From positions 186,001 through 250,000 of the forward strand of contig NAJO01000007.1 in assembly GCA_002077065.1 (NCBI GenBank): 64,000 nt of DNA. The letters are read 5' to 3'. The notes under the pieces are model-generated. The model saw only the letters and a list, made by a program, of their open reading frames with translations. It made no database searches and was not told the origin of the DNA. The DNA comes from Cryoendolithus antarcticus. Its lineage: Eukaryota > Ascomycota > Dothideomycetes > Cladosporiales > Cladosporiaceae. Both the position numbers and the translations under genes were made by a program. Of this stretch, positions 11,603 through 21,990 are shown in pieces (the first letter of the stretch is position 1; every line of letters begins with the position of its first letter).

Positions 11603-14018
11603 CTTGGGCGGCTTGACGTGAGATAGAGGCTGTAGGAGATGCTTTTGACACGGAGAATGCTATTGGAGAGCAAAGTCGGAGAGCTTCTCGATGTATAATC
11701 GACTAGGTACTGTCGGTGTCGAGGTGTCGAAGTCGAAGTGCAAACGAAGCTGCTAGAATATCGCGTGAACGTGTTGTTGTGATCGGCGGCACCCGCCACG
11801 CCAAGCCTTCCGCCTTCCGCACTTGTACAAATACTTTTCACGCGCTACGCTTCACTCTCCACTCCACATCAACATGCACATTGGTATGGCTCGCCATATC
11901 CGCGGTACAGGCGCTGACCGAAACGCTCATCTGCTGCGCATAGGGCAGTTTCCGAACGGTGTGCGTATTGCGGTACTTCGGCATTGGTGCGGGGGAAACA
12001 TCCGCAGGGCGCGTACAGCCCGAGACCACCTACAAGAGGTCAAGGAGACCTGTCGACCCGACACACAAAAGGGTATCGGCAGGAGGAGACACGAATGGGG
12101 AATCACCGTCCGCGCAACCCCCTTCTCCGGACCTGAGGAAAGGGCTGGGGGTTGGTTTGCATGCTTCTTCCTTCTTTTATCACATACCTTCTACCTCAAT
12201 TTGCCGCGGTCGGCCAAGCAAGGAGGGAGCTATGCCAGGTATCTTCTCGGTCCCATGCTTCTTGATGAACGCTGACTTCGAGGCTCCAGCAAGGGAGCCA
12301 AGCACAATAGGCGCATGTCGCCTTCGATTCAATCTTTTTCATCGTGGCTTCTGCCCACCAGCAGGACAGCGGAGAAGAGCAAGTCGACATGAAGGGCGAA
12401 CAAAGCAGGAAGGCGAGATTGAACGCACCTGGAATGGCAGCGAAGGAGAGGCGTGCATACTGTATGGCATTTCTCTACAAGTCATTCCTCTCATTCCCAG
12501 AAACCTCGACACTGTCCCATCTGTTTTATGCCGCCCGGCAATTTGGCGAACGGTTTTGAGACCACGGCATCACAGGATGCATGGCGCAGTCCGCTTCGAG
12601 GCTCTTTCAAGGCGGCGGAGAACGCACATGGGAAGATTGGGAGACAAAGCGATATACCGCATTTGGCAGGACGGCGTACGTGGTGCACAGCAGTAGCAAA
12701 GCTCGTGATCGAAGATGAACAAAATGGAAAGCTTCAATTCATAGGTATGTAGACGTTGATTTAAGCTGTCAGTCAAGTCTCCACCATAGTGCCGGAACAC
12801 CTAATTGAGATTTCGGCTACGCTCGATATGGCTATGTGAGACTGCACTCCTTGCGTGCCATCATATCACCCGTCTATATCAATGTACAACACAGCGTGCT
12901 ACACATCTCCACCTTCTCTCGGTGCTCAGCTATGGCCAATCTATCGCGACGTGTCCACACCGTGGGTGATACGCGCAGCGCTCGCTGCGGACGTGCAGAA
13001 CCACGTCCAGCGCCTCCAAACGCTAGACGATTCGCAGTATGACGGTGCTATAGCGCCAACATGATCGATCTTCTCCAGCTTCTAGCCTATAGGCTCAGCA
13101 TCTGATGAAAAAAGGTAGAGTAAATCGAAGTAACTGTGAGTGGGCCCATTGCTGGGCCCTTCAGGTCAGCAGCGATTCAAGAGGTAAGAGTGCGGTGCGA
13201 TACCTGGCATGCTCATCTGTGTCTTGCCACCTACGCAGTACGGGTGCGCAGGCACGACGGCCGAAGCCATTAGAAAGAAGGACGAGCCGGCGCAATGCGC
13301 AAAGGGTATAACGAAGAACAAGACGGCAGGCCCCTCGCTCCACCCGGTCTGACACAACGTCCCCAGCCAGCACCGCACCCGAACATCGCAAGCAACCTCC
13401 CACGTGAAGCACGCACCCGAAGGCATGCGACACATGTTTGGCACCGCATGACATGCTAAGGGGCGCCGACCAGTTTCTTGCTGGACTCCATGAGGATTTC
13501 GCTTGGTGAGCTTCGGGCGGTGTTTCCTCTCCACAACTCCAGCTGCCACGTGCCCGATTTCGGTCGGGTCAGGCAGGTATTGCTGCTGCGGTTGTAGTTT
13601 CGGGATGTACGCTCCCTGCGGACCACTCGATTCCCCGTAGGTGAATTACTCGCCCGCACACCATCGAGCAAAGGTCTCTGCAGCCCAGGTGGGTGTACGT
13701 CTGACCAATGTCTTGACCTCGCTCTGGCCGCCGCTGTGGAGAAAGAAGAGGAAGAGGAAGAGGAATAGGTAGCAAGAGGTTAAAGTAGCCAGGTTTTGTG
13801 AACGAGCGGGGCTTCGGCCAGTCCCGCCCCGCGGGTGACTCACGTTGGTGAAAGATGAGGAAGTGAATGAGATGCCAAGGCACTAGCACTTCGCAGCTGC
13901 AAAGCTGGCCTCGAACCCCGTGTGGCCACCAGACACCCAACGTCGCCATATCGAACATCCTCGGCAACCCCTTGCACAGCTCCTCGCATCCATCCATCCA
14001 TAACGAATTCGCATCATC
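11603..14018. other. 2.4 kb stretch without a convincing gene
   Basis: Several overlapping open frames occur on both strands (for example 11823-12275, 11959-12696 and 12855-13064 plus), but none has a recognisable domain and they compete for the same DNA. At 11874 an ATG is followed by an intron-like segment (GTATGG...GCTGAC...GCATAG), so a short unrecognised gene on the plus strand remains possible. The segment 12855-13064, ending in a helix-like 40-residue stretch, is the most protein-like of the rest. A tRNA-like B-box near 13910 was examined and rejected. Confidence 0.4.
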
Positions 14019-15295
14019 ATGTCTACGCTGAAGCATCCCGTTCTGTTGGGTGGTCGCGCCAGAGTCAATGCAGCGGTGAAGGGGAAAGGATGTGAGCACT
14101 GTACACAACCACCTTTACCCTCACGAGCACTCAGGCTAACTATGAATGCAAAGCGCACCACGATACCGAGGCTTTGCAGGTCGAGCCAGCGTTACAGTCG
14201 TCGAGTGTCGTGTCCGCAGAGGAGTTTGCGGTTGAGTGTAAGTCATCTTGCCAGGGCTTCTCTCCGAGTTACGAACCTCGCACGTGGGCTGACAGACTGC
14301 TTTAATAGCTCCGGATGCGCATGCGCCACTGAGAGACGTCTCTCCCGCCGACTCCGCCGTACAGTGGTTCGACCCGCACGTCCTTTCCGTGCACTCTCAT
14401 GCCTCGAACCCTCATCTTGTCACAGCATCTCGTGAGTACACAAGCCTGCATACTCGAAGTTGTACAATCACATGCTAATGATACCGTAGGCCCTACCATC
14501 ACACCGCCATGGTTCAATGGTGAAGTCTCACTGCCCATCGGTAAGAGCCGCCTTGCTGCCAGTGTGAGGGCCCTCGACGAGGAGTGCAAGCACATCTTCG
14601 CCATCCCAAATTGGAGTGCTCAGAGCGGTCACCTCATCAATTCGACCATCTTCGAAGCCTTTGATAGTGGCGCCGAGGGATTCGAGGGCACCCTTACTCA
14701 GGTCATGGAAGCAATTGCTCCTTACTTGAAGCAATGCGACACCATCACCATCCCTTGCCCCGTCGTCTACCTCAATATTGCCAGCTCCAGCGAGATCATC
14801 AAGTCTGGTTTCACCCCGGCCGACTCCACCAAGCGCATCCGCGAGGCATGTGCTATCAGGGAGACCTTCCTCGACACATGCGAGGACCACGATTGTGAGG
14901 CGGACACCTATCAGGTGGATGCCTCGATTCATAGGGTTCTGCACGTGGTCGGCCAGTGTGCTAAGGTCGCTCATGGCATCATCGAAGAGGACCGCAAATT
15001 CGACTTGATCATGGACATCACGGATCTCGGCGACATCGCGGCTCTCCTCTTCTGTCACATGTACAGCAGTGAGGACGCTGCTGTGAAGCACGAGTCCTAT
15101 CGTCACAGGCGCGTTGCCATCGCTGCCGTGCGTGGCCACGACCACTTGTTCCGCATCCGCTGCATCGACTGGCACAAGCTCAAGGTTGAGCACGTGTTCC
15201 TCATGGAGGATGAGGCGCAGGAGTGGGTCGAGGGCGACGAGTACGATCGTCTCCACACCAGAAGCTCGGGTGATGAGGTTCTGTACTTCGACTGA
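14019..15295 (+). CDS. Hypothetical fungal protein, four exons
   Basis: Exons are 14019-14091, 14154-14237, 14309-14431 and 14490-15295; introns are 58-71 nt with GTGAGC/GTAAGT/GTGAGT donors and CTAAC/CTGAC/CTAAT branch sites. The product is 361 aa. All introns fall in phase 1, and every exon continues an open coding-like frame. The first intron uses an AAG acceptor, slightly unusual. The body (exon 4) has even composition with several Cys residues and a central cluster (CEDHDCEAD) near residue 220, an aromatic/His-rich C-terminal half and an acidic end. No domain is recognised and there are no membrane segments or secretion signal. It looks like a folded soluble protein of 250-290 residues behind a flexible N-terminus. 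Function unknown. Confidence 0.75.
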
Positions 15296-16084
15296 AGGCA
15301 TGTGACGGCACGAGAAGGACCCTGTATCGTAGGGCTGAAGAACAGAACAGCGGAGAAGAGCATGGCGTCACGGGAATTGGCGTTCACGGCCTCATGTGGC
15401 GACATGGGCATGGGTTTCTGGAGCACCTTGTGGCATCAAGGGACTGGGTCCTGGAGGGTCTTGTGATTTCACGGCGTCATGGGAATTGGTCATGTGATCA
15501 CGGGTTACGGTAAATGGCAGAGGGGCATGGCAGCATGAGTCTGGCGTAAGGTTACCTTCCACGGACTATACCCACTTGCACGCGCGAGTATTGGCGCTTT
15601 GACACGAGCTTTCTAGGGCGTCTCAGACGCACATGCTGTGTACGATAGCATCATCGTGCTGTACTATAACGACTTCAATTCTTCTCCTCTCTGCTCTCAC
15701 TGCTAGCCATATTGTGCAGCTCTTTACATTGTACGGACATCGGTCTTGAGTCCAATGCGTTCAGGTGTGGTCATGGTGATGAGCTCGCTCTCAGAGTCCC
15801 CTATAATCATACTTCAGTGTCCTGGCTTGCGCGATAGCACCGTTGCCGTCGCCGCGTCTCTCAAAAGAGCTTCGCCCTTCGAGCGGTATCGTATTTGCGG
15901 CTCTACTCCTCGTATCATGTTAAACGGTGCTCCCACGGAGGTCCATGAGCAGCTTCATTGTACTGACGCGCTGTGCATCAGCATTCTCCTGCTAGTAGAG
16001 ACATAGAGAGACGGCTTTGAGATGCAGTGTTGAGGCACAGACGAGGGATACTCCGCAAATGGCCAAGTATTATAGTTCAGGGTA
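15296..16084. other. intergenic region with a short imperfect direct repeat
   Basis: No gene is supported. The stretch just downstream of the preceding stop codon is rich in CATGG/CACGGG-type words. GGCGTCACGGGAATTGG (15364-15380) recurs as GGCGTCATGGGAATTGG at 15473-15489, one transition apart. The rest is unremarkable AT-richer spacer up to the convergent gene at 16085. Confidence 0.4.
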
Positions 16085-17233
16085 TCAATAAATCACAGTA
16101 TCCTCATCGCCCTCCACCATGTGTTCATCGTCAGGCTCTCCTGGGTCCTCGGCCTCTGCCGCAGGCTGCGCAGGCGCCGTGACCTCCAGGCTAGCCGCAT
16201 TCCTGGGCTCAATAGAGCCTGCTTCGTTAGGTACAGCAGCTTCATCTTCAGGCGTGACCTTTGTAACGTCTTTGGACTCATGGTCGTTCTCATTTGCAAG
16301 CTTCTCGGCGGGCGCCGCACCACGCTCGGTGTCTTCTCCCTGGATATCCTGCGCAGCTGCCGCTGCTGCCCCTGTTGTATCGGACACTACCTCAGCGCCA
16401 TTTCTAGCTGCAGCATCGTCATCTCCCGCAGGAGCTCGATCTGAAGTATCCGCCCGCGACTTCGCTGGAACATCACCATTCGTCGTCTCCGCCGCATTGT
16501 CTGCATTTCCGTTGACCATGCTAACGTCTTCCCCTACCGGCCCATTGCCCTCTACAGCCTCTCTTTCCCCATCCCCCGCAATCTCCTCGTCCTCCTCATC
16601 ATCCTCCACCCCCGCCTCCCTTTTCTGCCTTCTCACCACCTCCACCTCGTTCTCTCTCCACTCCCAAGCCCTCCAATATATCCCCGGCTCCGTCTTCGTC
16701 CTTAGAAAAGCCGCCAACACCTTCTCCCTCCCACTCCCCTCCTCCCCTTCCTCACTCTCCAACCGTCTCCTAACACCCACCCGATGCTCTCTTAACCTCT
16801 CAGCCAACTCCGCATCCCGCTCCGCGCGCTCGGCGTCAGCTTTCTCCTGCTCAGCTTTCTTGCGCGCGTCGATCTCGGCGCGGCGGCGGGACGTGCGGTC
16901 ATCGGAGGAGGAGGGGCGGGCAGTGGGCGCTAGGAGTCCGCCGAAGAGTCGTTTGGCTTTCGCTTTGGGGTCTATCGGGGCTGTGGGGCGGCGGCGCAAA
17001 GGGCCTTGGGGTTGAGGTGATGGGTCGGCTGGTGGTGACGTTGAAGTGGGAGCGTCATGGCCATTTGTAGGAGCTTGAGACTCTGCTGGGGGTTGAGAAT
17101 GGACGCTGGGAGAGCTGGGTGCTGGGTCTTCGGTGCGGGCGCGCTTGTGGTCTAGCTCTGGGTCGGGGGAGGGGGACTGTTTGCGCTTCAGGCCATTGGA
17201 GGCGGGGATCTCGGTCGCGAGCTCGGTCGCCAT
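16085..17233 (-). CDS. Pinin/SDK/memA-domain protein (splicing-associated)
   Basis: Single exon, 382 aa, start ATG at 17233 (MATELATEIPASNGLKRKQ). The N-terminus is Ser/Pro-rich with a basic nuclear-localisation-like KRKQ and HKRAR. The family signature follows at about residues 88-200: PKAKAKRLFGGLL, then a charged helix of Arg/Glu/Ala repeats (RRRAEIDARKKAEQEKADAE), then the FLRTKTEPGIYWRAWEW block and the RRQKREA end. This matches the pinin/SDK/memA conserved region, found in proteins of the exon-junction and splicing periphery. The C-terminal half (about 210-382) is acidic, low-complexity Ala/Glu/Asp sequence. Other splicing-related genes in the window are CWC24 at 3.3 kb and the acinus-like gene at 39.7 kb; in animals pinin and acinus share exon-junction partners. 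The family call is firm; the precise role in this fungus is inferred. Confidence 0.85.
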   Translation of the reverse strand: MATELATEIPASNGLKRKQSPSPDPELDHKRARTEDPAPSSPSVHSQPPAESQAPTNGHDAPTSTSPPADPSPQPQGPLRRRPTAPIDPKAKAKRLFGGLLAPTARPSSSDDRTSRRRAEIDARKKAEQEKADAERAERDAELAERLREHRVGVRRRLESEEGEEGSGREKVLAAFLRTKTEPGIYWRAWEWRENEVEVVRRQKREAGVEDDEEDEEIAGDGEREAVEGNGPVGEDVSMVNGNADNAAETTNGDVPAKSRADTSDRAPAGDDDAAARNGAEVVSDTTGAAAAAAQDIQGEDTERGAAPAEKLANENDHESKDVTKVTPEDEAAVPNEAGSIEPRNAASLEVTAPAQPAAEAEDPGEPDDEHMVEGDEDTVIY

Positions 17234-17431
17234 GGTCAAGTACGTTTGTTGTAGTGGCGACGGTCAGTCTGGCAGCAGTCCATCAAACCTTTATCTTCTT
17301 ATTTTTGATTACTGGCATTCTCACATGCGCGAGGTATGAAGTCGCCTTCAAGGTTCAACCCTAACCCTGTGCACATGGAAGACGATCATGTGCGTAACTT
17401 ACATGTATTGCCAGCATGTCTTGCGTAGGAT

Positions 17432-19045
17432 CTACTCCTCATGCACCTTTACCTTTGCCCTCTCCGCCCACGTCCCATCTCCAGCTTTGCACCTTTCCCT
17501 CAGCCCATACAGCGCATCAACAAAAAGCGGCACAAACGTCCCCGGGCCCCCTGCCTTCTCCGCCGCAATCTCAGCAGCGATCTCAAACAACAACACCGCA
17601 GCCAGCGTCCCCATCAATGCATCCTCCCTCTCAATAGCCAACACAGCAGCAACAGTCGTCCCCAACGTACACCCGCTCCCCGTGATCTCGCCCAGCAACG
17701 CGTGTCCATTCGCCACACTGACAGCCCTCGTACCGTCACTAATGACATCCACTTCGCCAGTCATGAGTACGACGTTCCTGTCCCGTCGCGCCAGATCCCT
17801 GACAACCTTGATCCTTTCCTGCAATCCCAACTGCGCATCCCCTGAATCCACGCCCCGTTGCCTCACCCCCTCAACCCCAGCTACCGTCCTAATCTCCCCC
17901 TCATTTCCCTTAACAACACTAAACCACCCACCCGCCATCAAAGCCTTCGTACCCTCCCTCCTCGCCGCAGTCGCTCCAGCGCCAACCGGGTCAAACACTA
18001 CAGGGCCGCCGACAGCATTATAAGCTTCCAGCGCGAGGAGATGATTCTTCCGGATCTCCGGGGTGGTGGTGCCCATGTTTATCACTAGGCTGCCGCCGAG
18101 GGCGGCGAGATCGCCGGCTTCGAGCCCGTTGTTAGACATTATTGGGGAGGCTCCGATGGCGAGGGCGACGGAGGCGGCGAAGTGTTGGACCACGAGGTTC
18201 GTCATGTTGTGGGCTAGAGGTTTGGTTTGGGCGAGGCGGGCGATGATGGTAGGGGTAATTTTGATGATGGATTCGCGGGTGAGGGCTGGGTTGGAGGGGG
18301 ACGTGGCGAATGGTGGAGGTGATGAGACAAGCCCTTTGAGGTGCTTGGCAGCAGCGCTGGGATCAGAAGCGGCCATGATGGCCGAGACGACTGCGATGCC
18401 GTCGAGATTCTTGGTAGATGATGCGGTCTGGTAGAGGACTCGTTGGGCGTTCTTGGCGTTGATGCCGCCGATGCAGACGGTCTTGACGTGGCCGAGATCC
18501 TGCAACGCCAGGGATGAGAGGATATGCTGTACGCCGGCAGTACCTACGATCGACTTGGTGTTTGCTTTCGTAGCCGTGGAGAAGACAGTGCCCACGCCAA
18601 GGTAATCTGCACCATCTCGGGCTGCTTGAAGGGCTTCGGCTTCTGTGTTGGCAGTGACGCCGATGATGGCATCGGGTCCAAGAAGCTTGCGTGCGGTCTT
18701 GTAGTCCATGTCATCTTGGCCGATGTGGACTCCTTCGACGTCAGATGCGAGGGCGACATCGATGCGGTCGTTGATCAGCAGTGGCACATTGGCTGCGCGA
18801 GTGACTTCGTGCAAGGCCTTAGCTATGCGAATTAGATCACCAGTATCGCTCGTCTTGTCGCGCAATTGAACAAGAGTAATTCCTATGTGATATTAAATAG
18901 ATGTCTCGAGGTATCTATATCGAGGAGCCATCTCACCTCCGGCGACTGCAGCTTCGACGACTTTGACGAGGTCCTTATTGCCCAATATCGCGGGAGTCGA
19001 GTCCGTGACCAAGTATAGCGAGTAATCTACCTTAGGCTGAGGCAT
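17432..19045 (-). CDS. THI6: Bifunctional thiamine-phosphate synthase / hydroxyethylthiazole kinase (THI6)
   Basis: Exon 1 is 18937-19045, the intron 18883-18936 (54 nt), and exon 2 17432-18882; 519 aa. Residues 1-230 form a thiamine-phosphate synthase barrel: DYSLYLVTDS at the start, QLRDKT for pyrimidine/pyrophosphate binding, the IGQDDMD loop and a GVGTVFSTATK phosphate site. Residues 245-510 form the thiazole kinase: NMTNLVVQ, the NMGTTTPE and FDPVGAGATAAR motifs, and GEITGSGCTLG near the catalytic Cys. Together they condense HMP-pyrophosphate with thiazole phosphate to thiamine phosphate and salvage hydroxyethylthiazole. The fusion is normal in ascomycetes. Both active sites look intact. 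I saw no TPP riboswitch in the upstream region or in the intron. Confidence 0.96.
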
Positions 19046-20092
19046 CACTGGAGACTTAAAATATGATGGTGAAGGTAGGAGAGTAGACGACGAATATGCA
19101 GGTGAAATTCGACTTGCCTTTCTCCGTAATGTGATATTACCTCATCGCAACAGGTCTGCTCTACAGCAAGTTGCGTGCATTTGGTCGGGTCGTATCTTCG
19201 CGATTGATACAGCAGAGGGCCGTAACAACGGAGCTGTCTCATGGGGATTATCCATGCTGATGCTCACGATGGTGCCTTGCAGCGGCTATCAGCAGTTCGC
19301 ATGATGCAGACCGGACATGTGCACGAGCATCGTCAGCTCGAGTCATGCGCAGCTATTGTGACACGATGTCTTTGTTGTCGCCGAAAGCGATGCAATCTAG
19401 CAGACAGCGCAGTGAACTAGAGCGATCAGCTGGCGATCGTCCACATGCCCAGGCGATCCAGTCAACACGGCGTGTGCTATCATGATGAAGGAGAGGACGG
19501 TTCTATTGAGCGGTAGAGTTTGTCATTCAAGGAAGCACGTGGAGTGGGGCGGAAGTCCTCCACCATGATTCTTTCAACGCCGCCTGCTTTTGAACACCAT
19601 TCGAACTCCTTCCCGCAACAACGTCGACCTACACCCGCAACACTATCGAGCAACCAGCGCCTGCGACCCAGCAACTATCCGAGCCTACGGCAAACTGCAA
19701 ACACCTGCAGGACCCCTTCTCCAACACCCTCCGCCACCCACAGCAACACCACCCAGTAGGGACCCTTCATCACACCAGAGATCGCCATCGAACATCGGGC
19801 AGAGTTTATGTATTCGTCCCGCGCGAACGCCTTTGTAGTCAAAGAGCCCCCAGAGGACCAGCAGCCATTCCGTATACCGGGAAGAAGCAGTAGTTACACT
19901 TACCACAGTACGAACGGTTGACCAACCAAATCGTAAAAAGAAGTCTCAGACACTTTCGCTCTCTACACCTGTCAAAGAAGAACGCGACTTACAGGAAACA
20001 ATTGCATGTCTTTGCCGGTCCTTCTCAGTCCGACAACTCCCGCTGCTTCAACCAGCACTCAGTAAATTTATCAGCACCACCCAACCGCAGCC
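19046..20092. promoter_or_regulatory. divergent intergenic region between THI6 and eIF5
   Basis: About 1.05 kb with no convincing gene. The right-hand half (19560-20090) is CA-rich and pyrimidine-biased, as expected for a leader and core promoter of a highly expressed translation-factor gene. Small upstream open frames are present but not distinctive. Confidence 0.4.
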
Positions 20093-21437
20093 ATGGCTAG
20101 CGTCAATGTCCGCCGCGATATCGCGGATCCCTTCTACCGCTACAAGATGGAGCGCATCCAGTCCAAAGTGGAAGGCAAAGGCAACGGCATCAAGACCGTC
20201 ATCGTCAACCTCAGTAATGTCGCGCACCAGCTTGCCCGGCCCCCGAACTACGTGATCAAGTATTTCGGCTTCGAACTTGGCGCGCAGACCAACATCGACC
20301 CCAAGGACGATCGCTGGATCATCAACGGCGCTCACGAAGCCAGCAAACTGCAGGACCATCTCGATGGCTTTATCGCCAAGTTCGTGTTATGCAAGGACTG
20401 TAAGAATCCCGAGACCGTCATAGTCGCCAAGGATGGCGATATTATCCTCGACTGCAAGGCTTGCGGGCAGCGCACTCATGCCGATCTGCGCCAGAAGTTG
20501 TCCTCGTTCATCTTGAAAAATGCGCCCAAAAAGGGCAAGAAGGACAAGTCTACTAAGAAGGCCGATCGCAAGGCCAAGAGGGAGGCTGAGAAGAACGGCA
20601 CACTCGATGATGGCGATGACAACAGTGGCAGCGGCAATGGGAATGGCGACAGCGGATCTGATCACGCTCAGGAAGATGATGGAGACTATGCTGTCGATGG
20701 TGGTAGCGATGATGAGCTCACGCGCAAGATCAACAGCGAGGCTAAGAACCTCGCCGAATCTGAGCAGAAGGACGTCGAATGGTATGTCGAGCTGACCCTA
20801 CTTTCGGCGTAACATGAACTGACTCGATCATAGGTCCGTTGACATGTCCGAAGAAGCTATCAAGGCCCGCGCCAACGCGCTTGGCGATGATCTAAAGTCC
20901 ACTCTCGTCATCGACGAGAACGGCGATGCCGCCGAAGATAACGAAGGTTCCGGCAGCTCCAGCTACGACGAGCTCGGCAAGTGGCTCGACGCCCAAGCCC
21001 AGGAACACGGCGGCATCACCAACGTCAAGGACGTCGACATCTACCTCCAAGCCCAGAAACTCGGCATTGAGTCCAAACACCGCACGCTCACCGTTCTCGC
21101 CCAGACTCTTTTCGACGACGCCATCGTCAAGCAGATCGCGCCTCGTTCGTCCATGCTCAAGAAGATGATAACTTCTGAGCGTCACGAGAAGGCTTTCCTC
21201 GGTGGTCTTGAGCGATTCGTTGGAAATGACAAGCCGAACTTGGTTGCGAGCATGTCTGCCATCTTGCTCAAGGTCTACGAGAATGACCTGGTGACTGAGG
21301 AGACGCTCAAGGCTTGGGCTGGAAAGGCGAGCAAGAAGTATGTTGATCTGGCTACTTCACGCAAGGTGCGCAAGAGCGCCGAGAAGTTCGTTGAGTGGCT
21401 CGAGAATGCTGAGAGTGATGAGGAGGAGTCTGAGTAA
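20093..21437 (+). CDS. TIF5: Translation initiation factor eIF5
   Basis: Exon 1 is 20093-20781, a 52-nt intron (20782-20833, GTATGT...CTGAC...CATAG) splits a Trp codon, and exon 2 is 20834-21437; 430 aa. The N-terminal domain (1-125) has the eIF5/eIF2-beta fold: [19 protein letters not shown] carries the Arg finger region that activates eIF2-GTP hydrolysis, and a zinc ribbon CKDCKNPE...CKACG lies near residues 100-121. A Lys-rich then acidic linker follows (140-235). The C-terminal W2/HEAT domain (about 270-420) ends with the acidic-aromatic box ([16 protein letters not shown]) that binds eIF2-beta and eIF3. It acts in the 43S/48S complex as GTPase activator and as a hub of the multifactor complex. 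Length and domain order match the family. Confidence 0.97.
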
Positions 21438-21990
21438 GCTTGCGCGTCTGCAACCTTTCTCTGTCTCTACCTGCTCCGGGTCTTTGTTGATGTCGACGGA
21501 AAAGTTTGCACTCACCCCTTCACCACCGCACGGGTCTTTTCCTAGCGCGATGGCTTAGATAGAACTCTACTCAATTGTACCAACCAGTAATGTACACTGC
21601 GCACAACACTTCGCTCGCCTGATTGCTGAGCTTCAGATCTCGTTCAACAGCCGCTTCAGCTGCCACCAAGTCAAATCGGCCAAGGGCAAATCCTCGGCAG
21701 CAGAACGCCTTCCCACGCTCTCGGTATCTCGGCACGTTTCGCGGGATCTACCCTAATTGCAGCTACCAGATTTAGCAGCAAGGCATCTCCTTTCGGAAGT
21801 AGAGCAAGCCACAACCACACTTCCACTCTGCGTTTCGATACCAAGGGCCTGGCCGCACGCGATAGGCGAGAACACGCGTTGATGGCGGATAGCATGGCGT
21901 TCGGCAGCTTTGCGGTGCCATGTGGCAGCTCATATGAGGTAGGATGTTCAGTTCGTGACTGTCTTCTTTGTCGTCGAGCGTTCGAGCAAG
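21438..21990. other. intergenic region
   Basis: No gene is supported. It contains the 3' region of eIF5 and the promoter side of the WSC-peroxidase gene. A minus-strand open frame at 21671-21895 has no recognisable features. Confidence 0.35.

Noticed and set aside
11959..12696. 245-codon plus-strand frame
   Set aside because: Starts without ATG support, overlaps other open frames and has no recognisable domain or stable composition along its length.
13880..13960. tRNA-like B-box (GGTTCGAGG on the minus strand)
   Set aside because: No matching A-box at the right distance and no cloverleaf arms could be paired.
13569..14108. 179-codon minus-strand frame
   Set aside because: It overlaps the first exon of the well-supported spliced gene at 14019 and has no domain.
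14528..15301. 257-codon minus-strand frame opposite the 14.0-15.3 kb gene
   Set aside because: A mirror of the coding strand; the plus strand has consistent introns and a clean start and stop.
16119..17015. 298-codon Ser-rich plus-strand frame opposite the pinin-like gene
   Set aside because: Its Ser/Ala bias is the antisense of Glu/Arg/Ala codons; the minus strand has the pinin motif.
18883..19500. TPP riboswitch in the THI6 leader or intron
   Set aside because: The conserved CTGAGA and ACC/CCTGAT-type core words of fungal TPP riboswitches were not found in a workable order.
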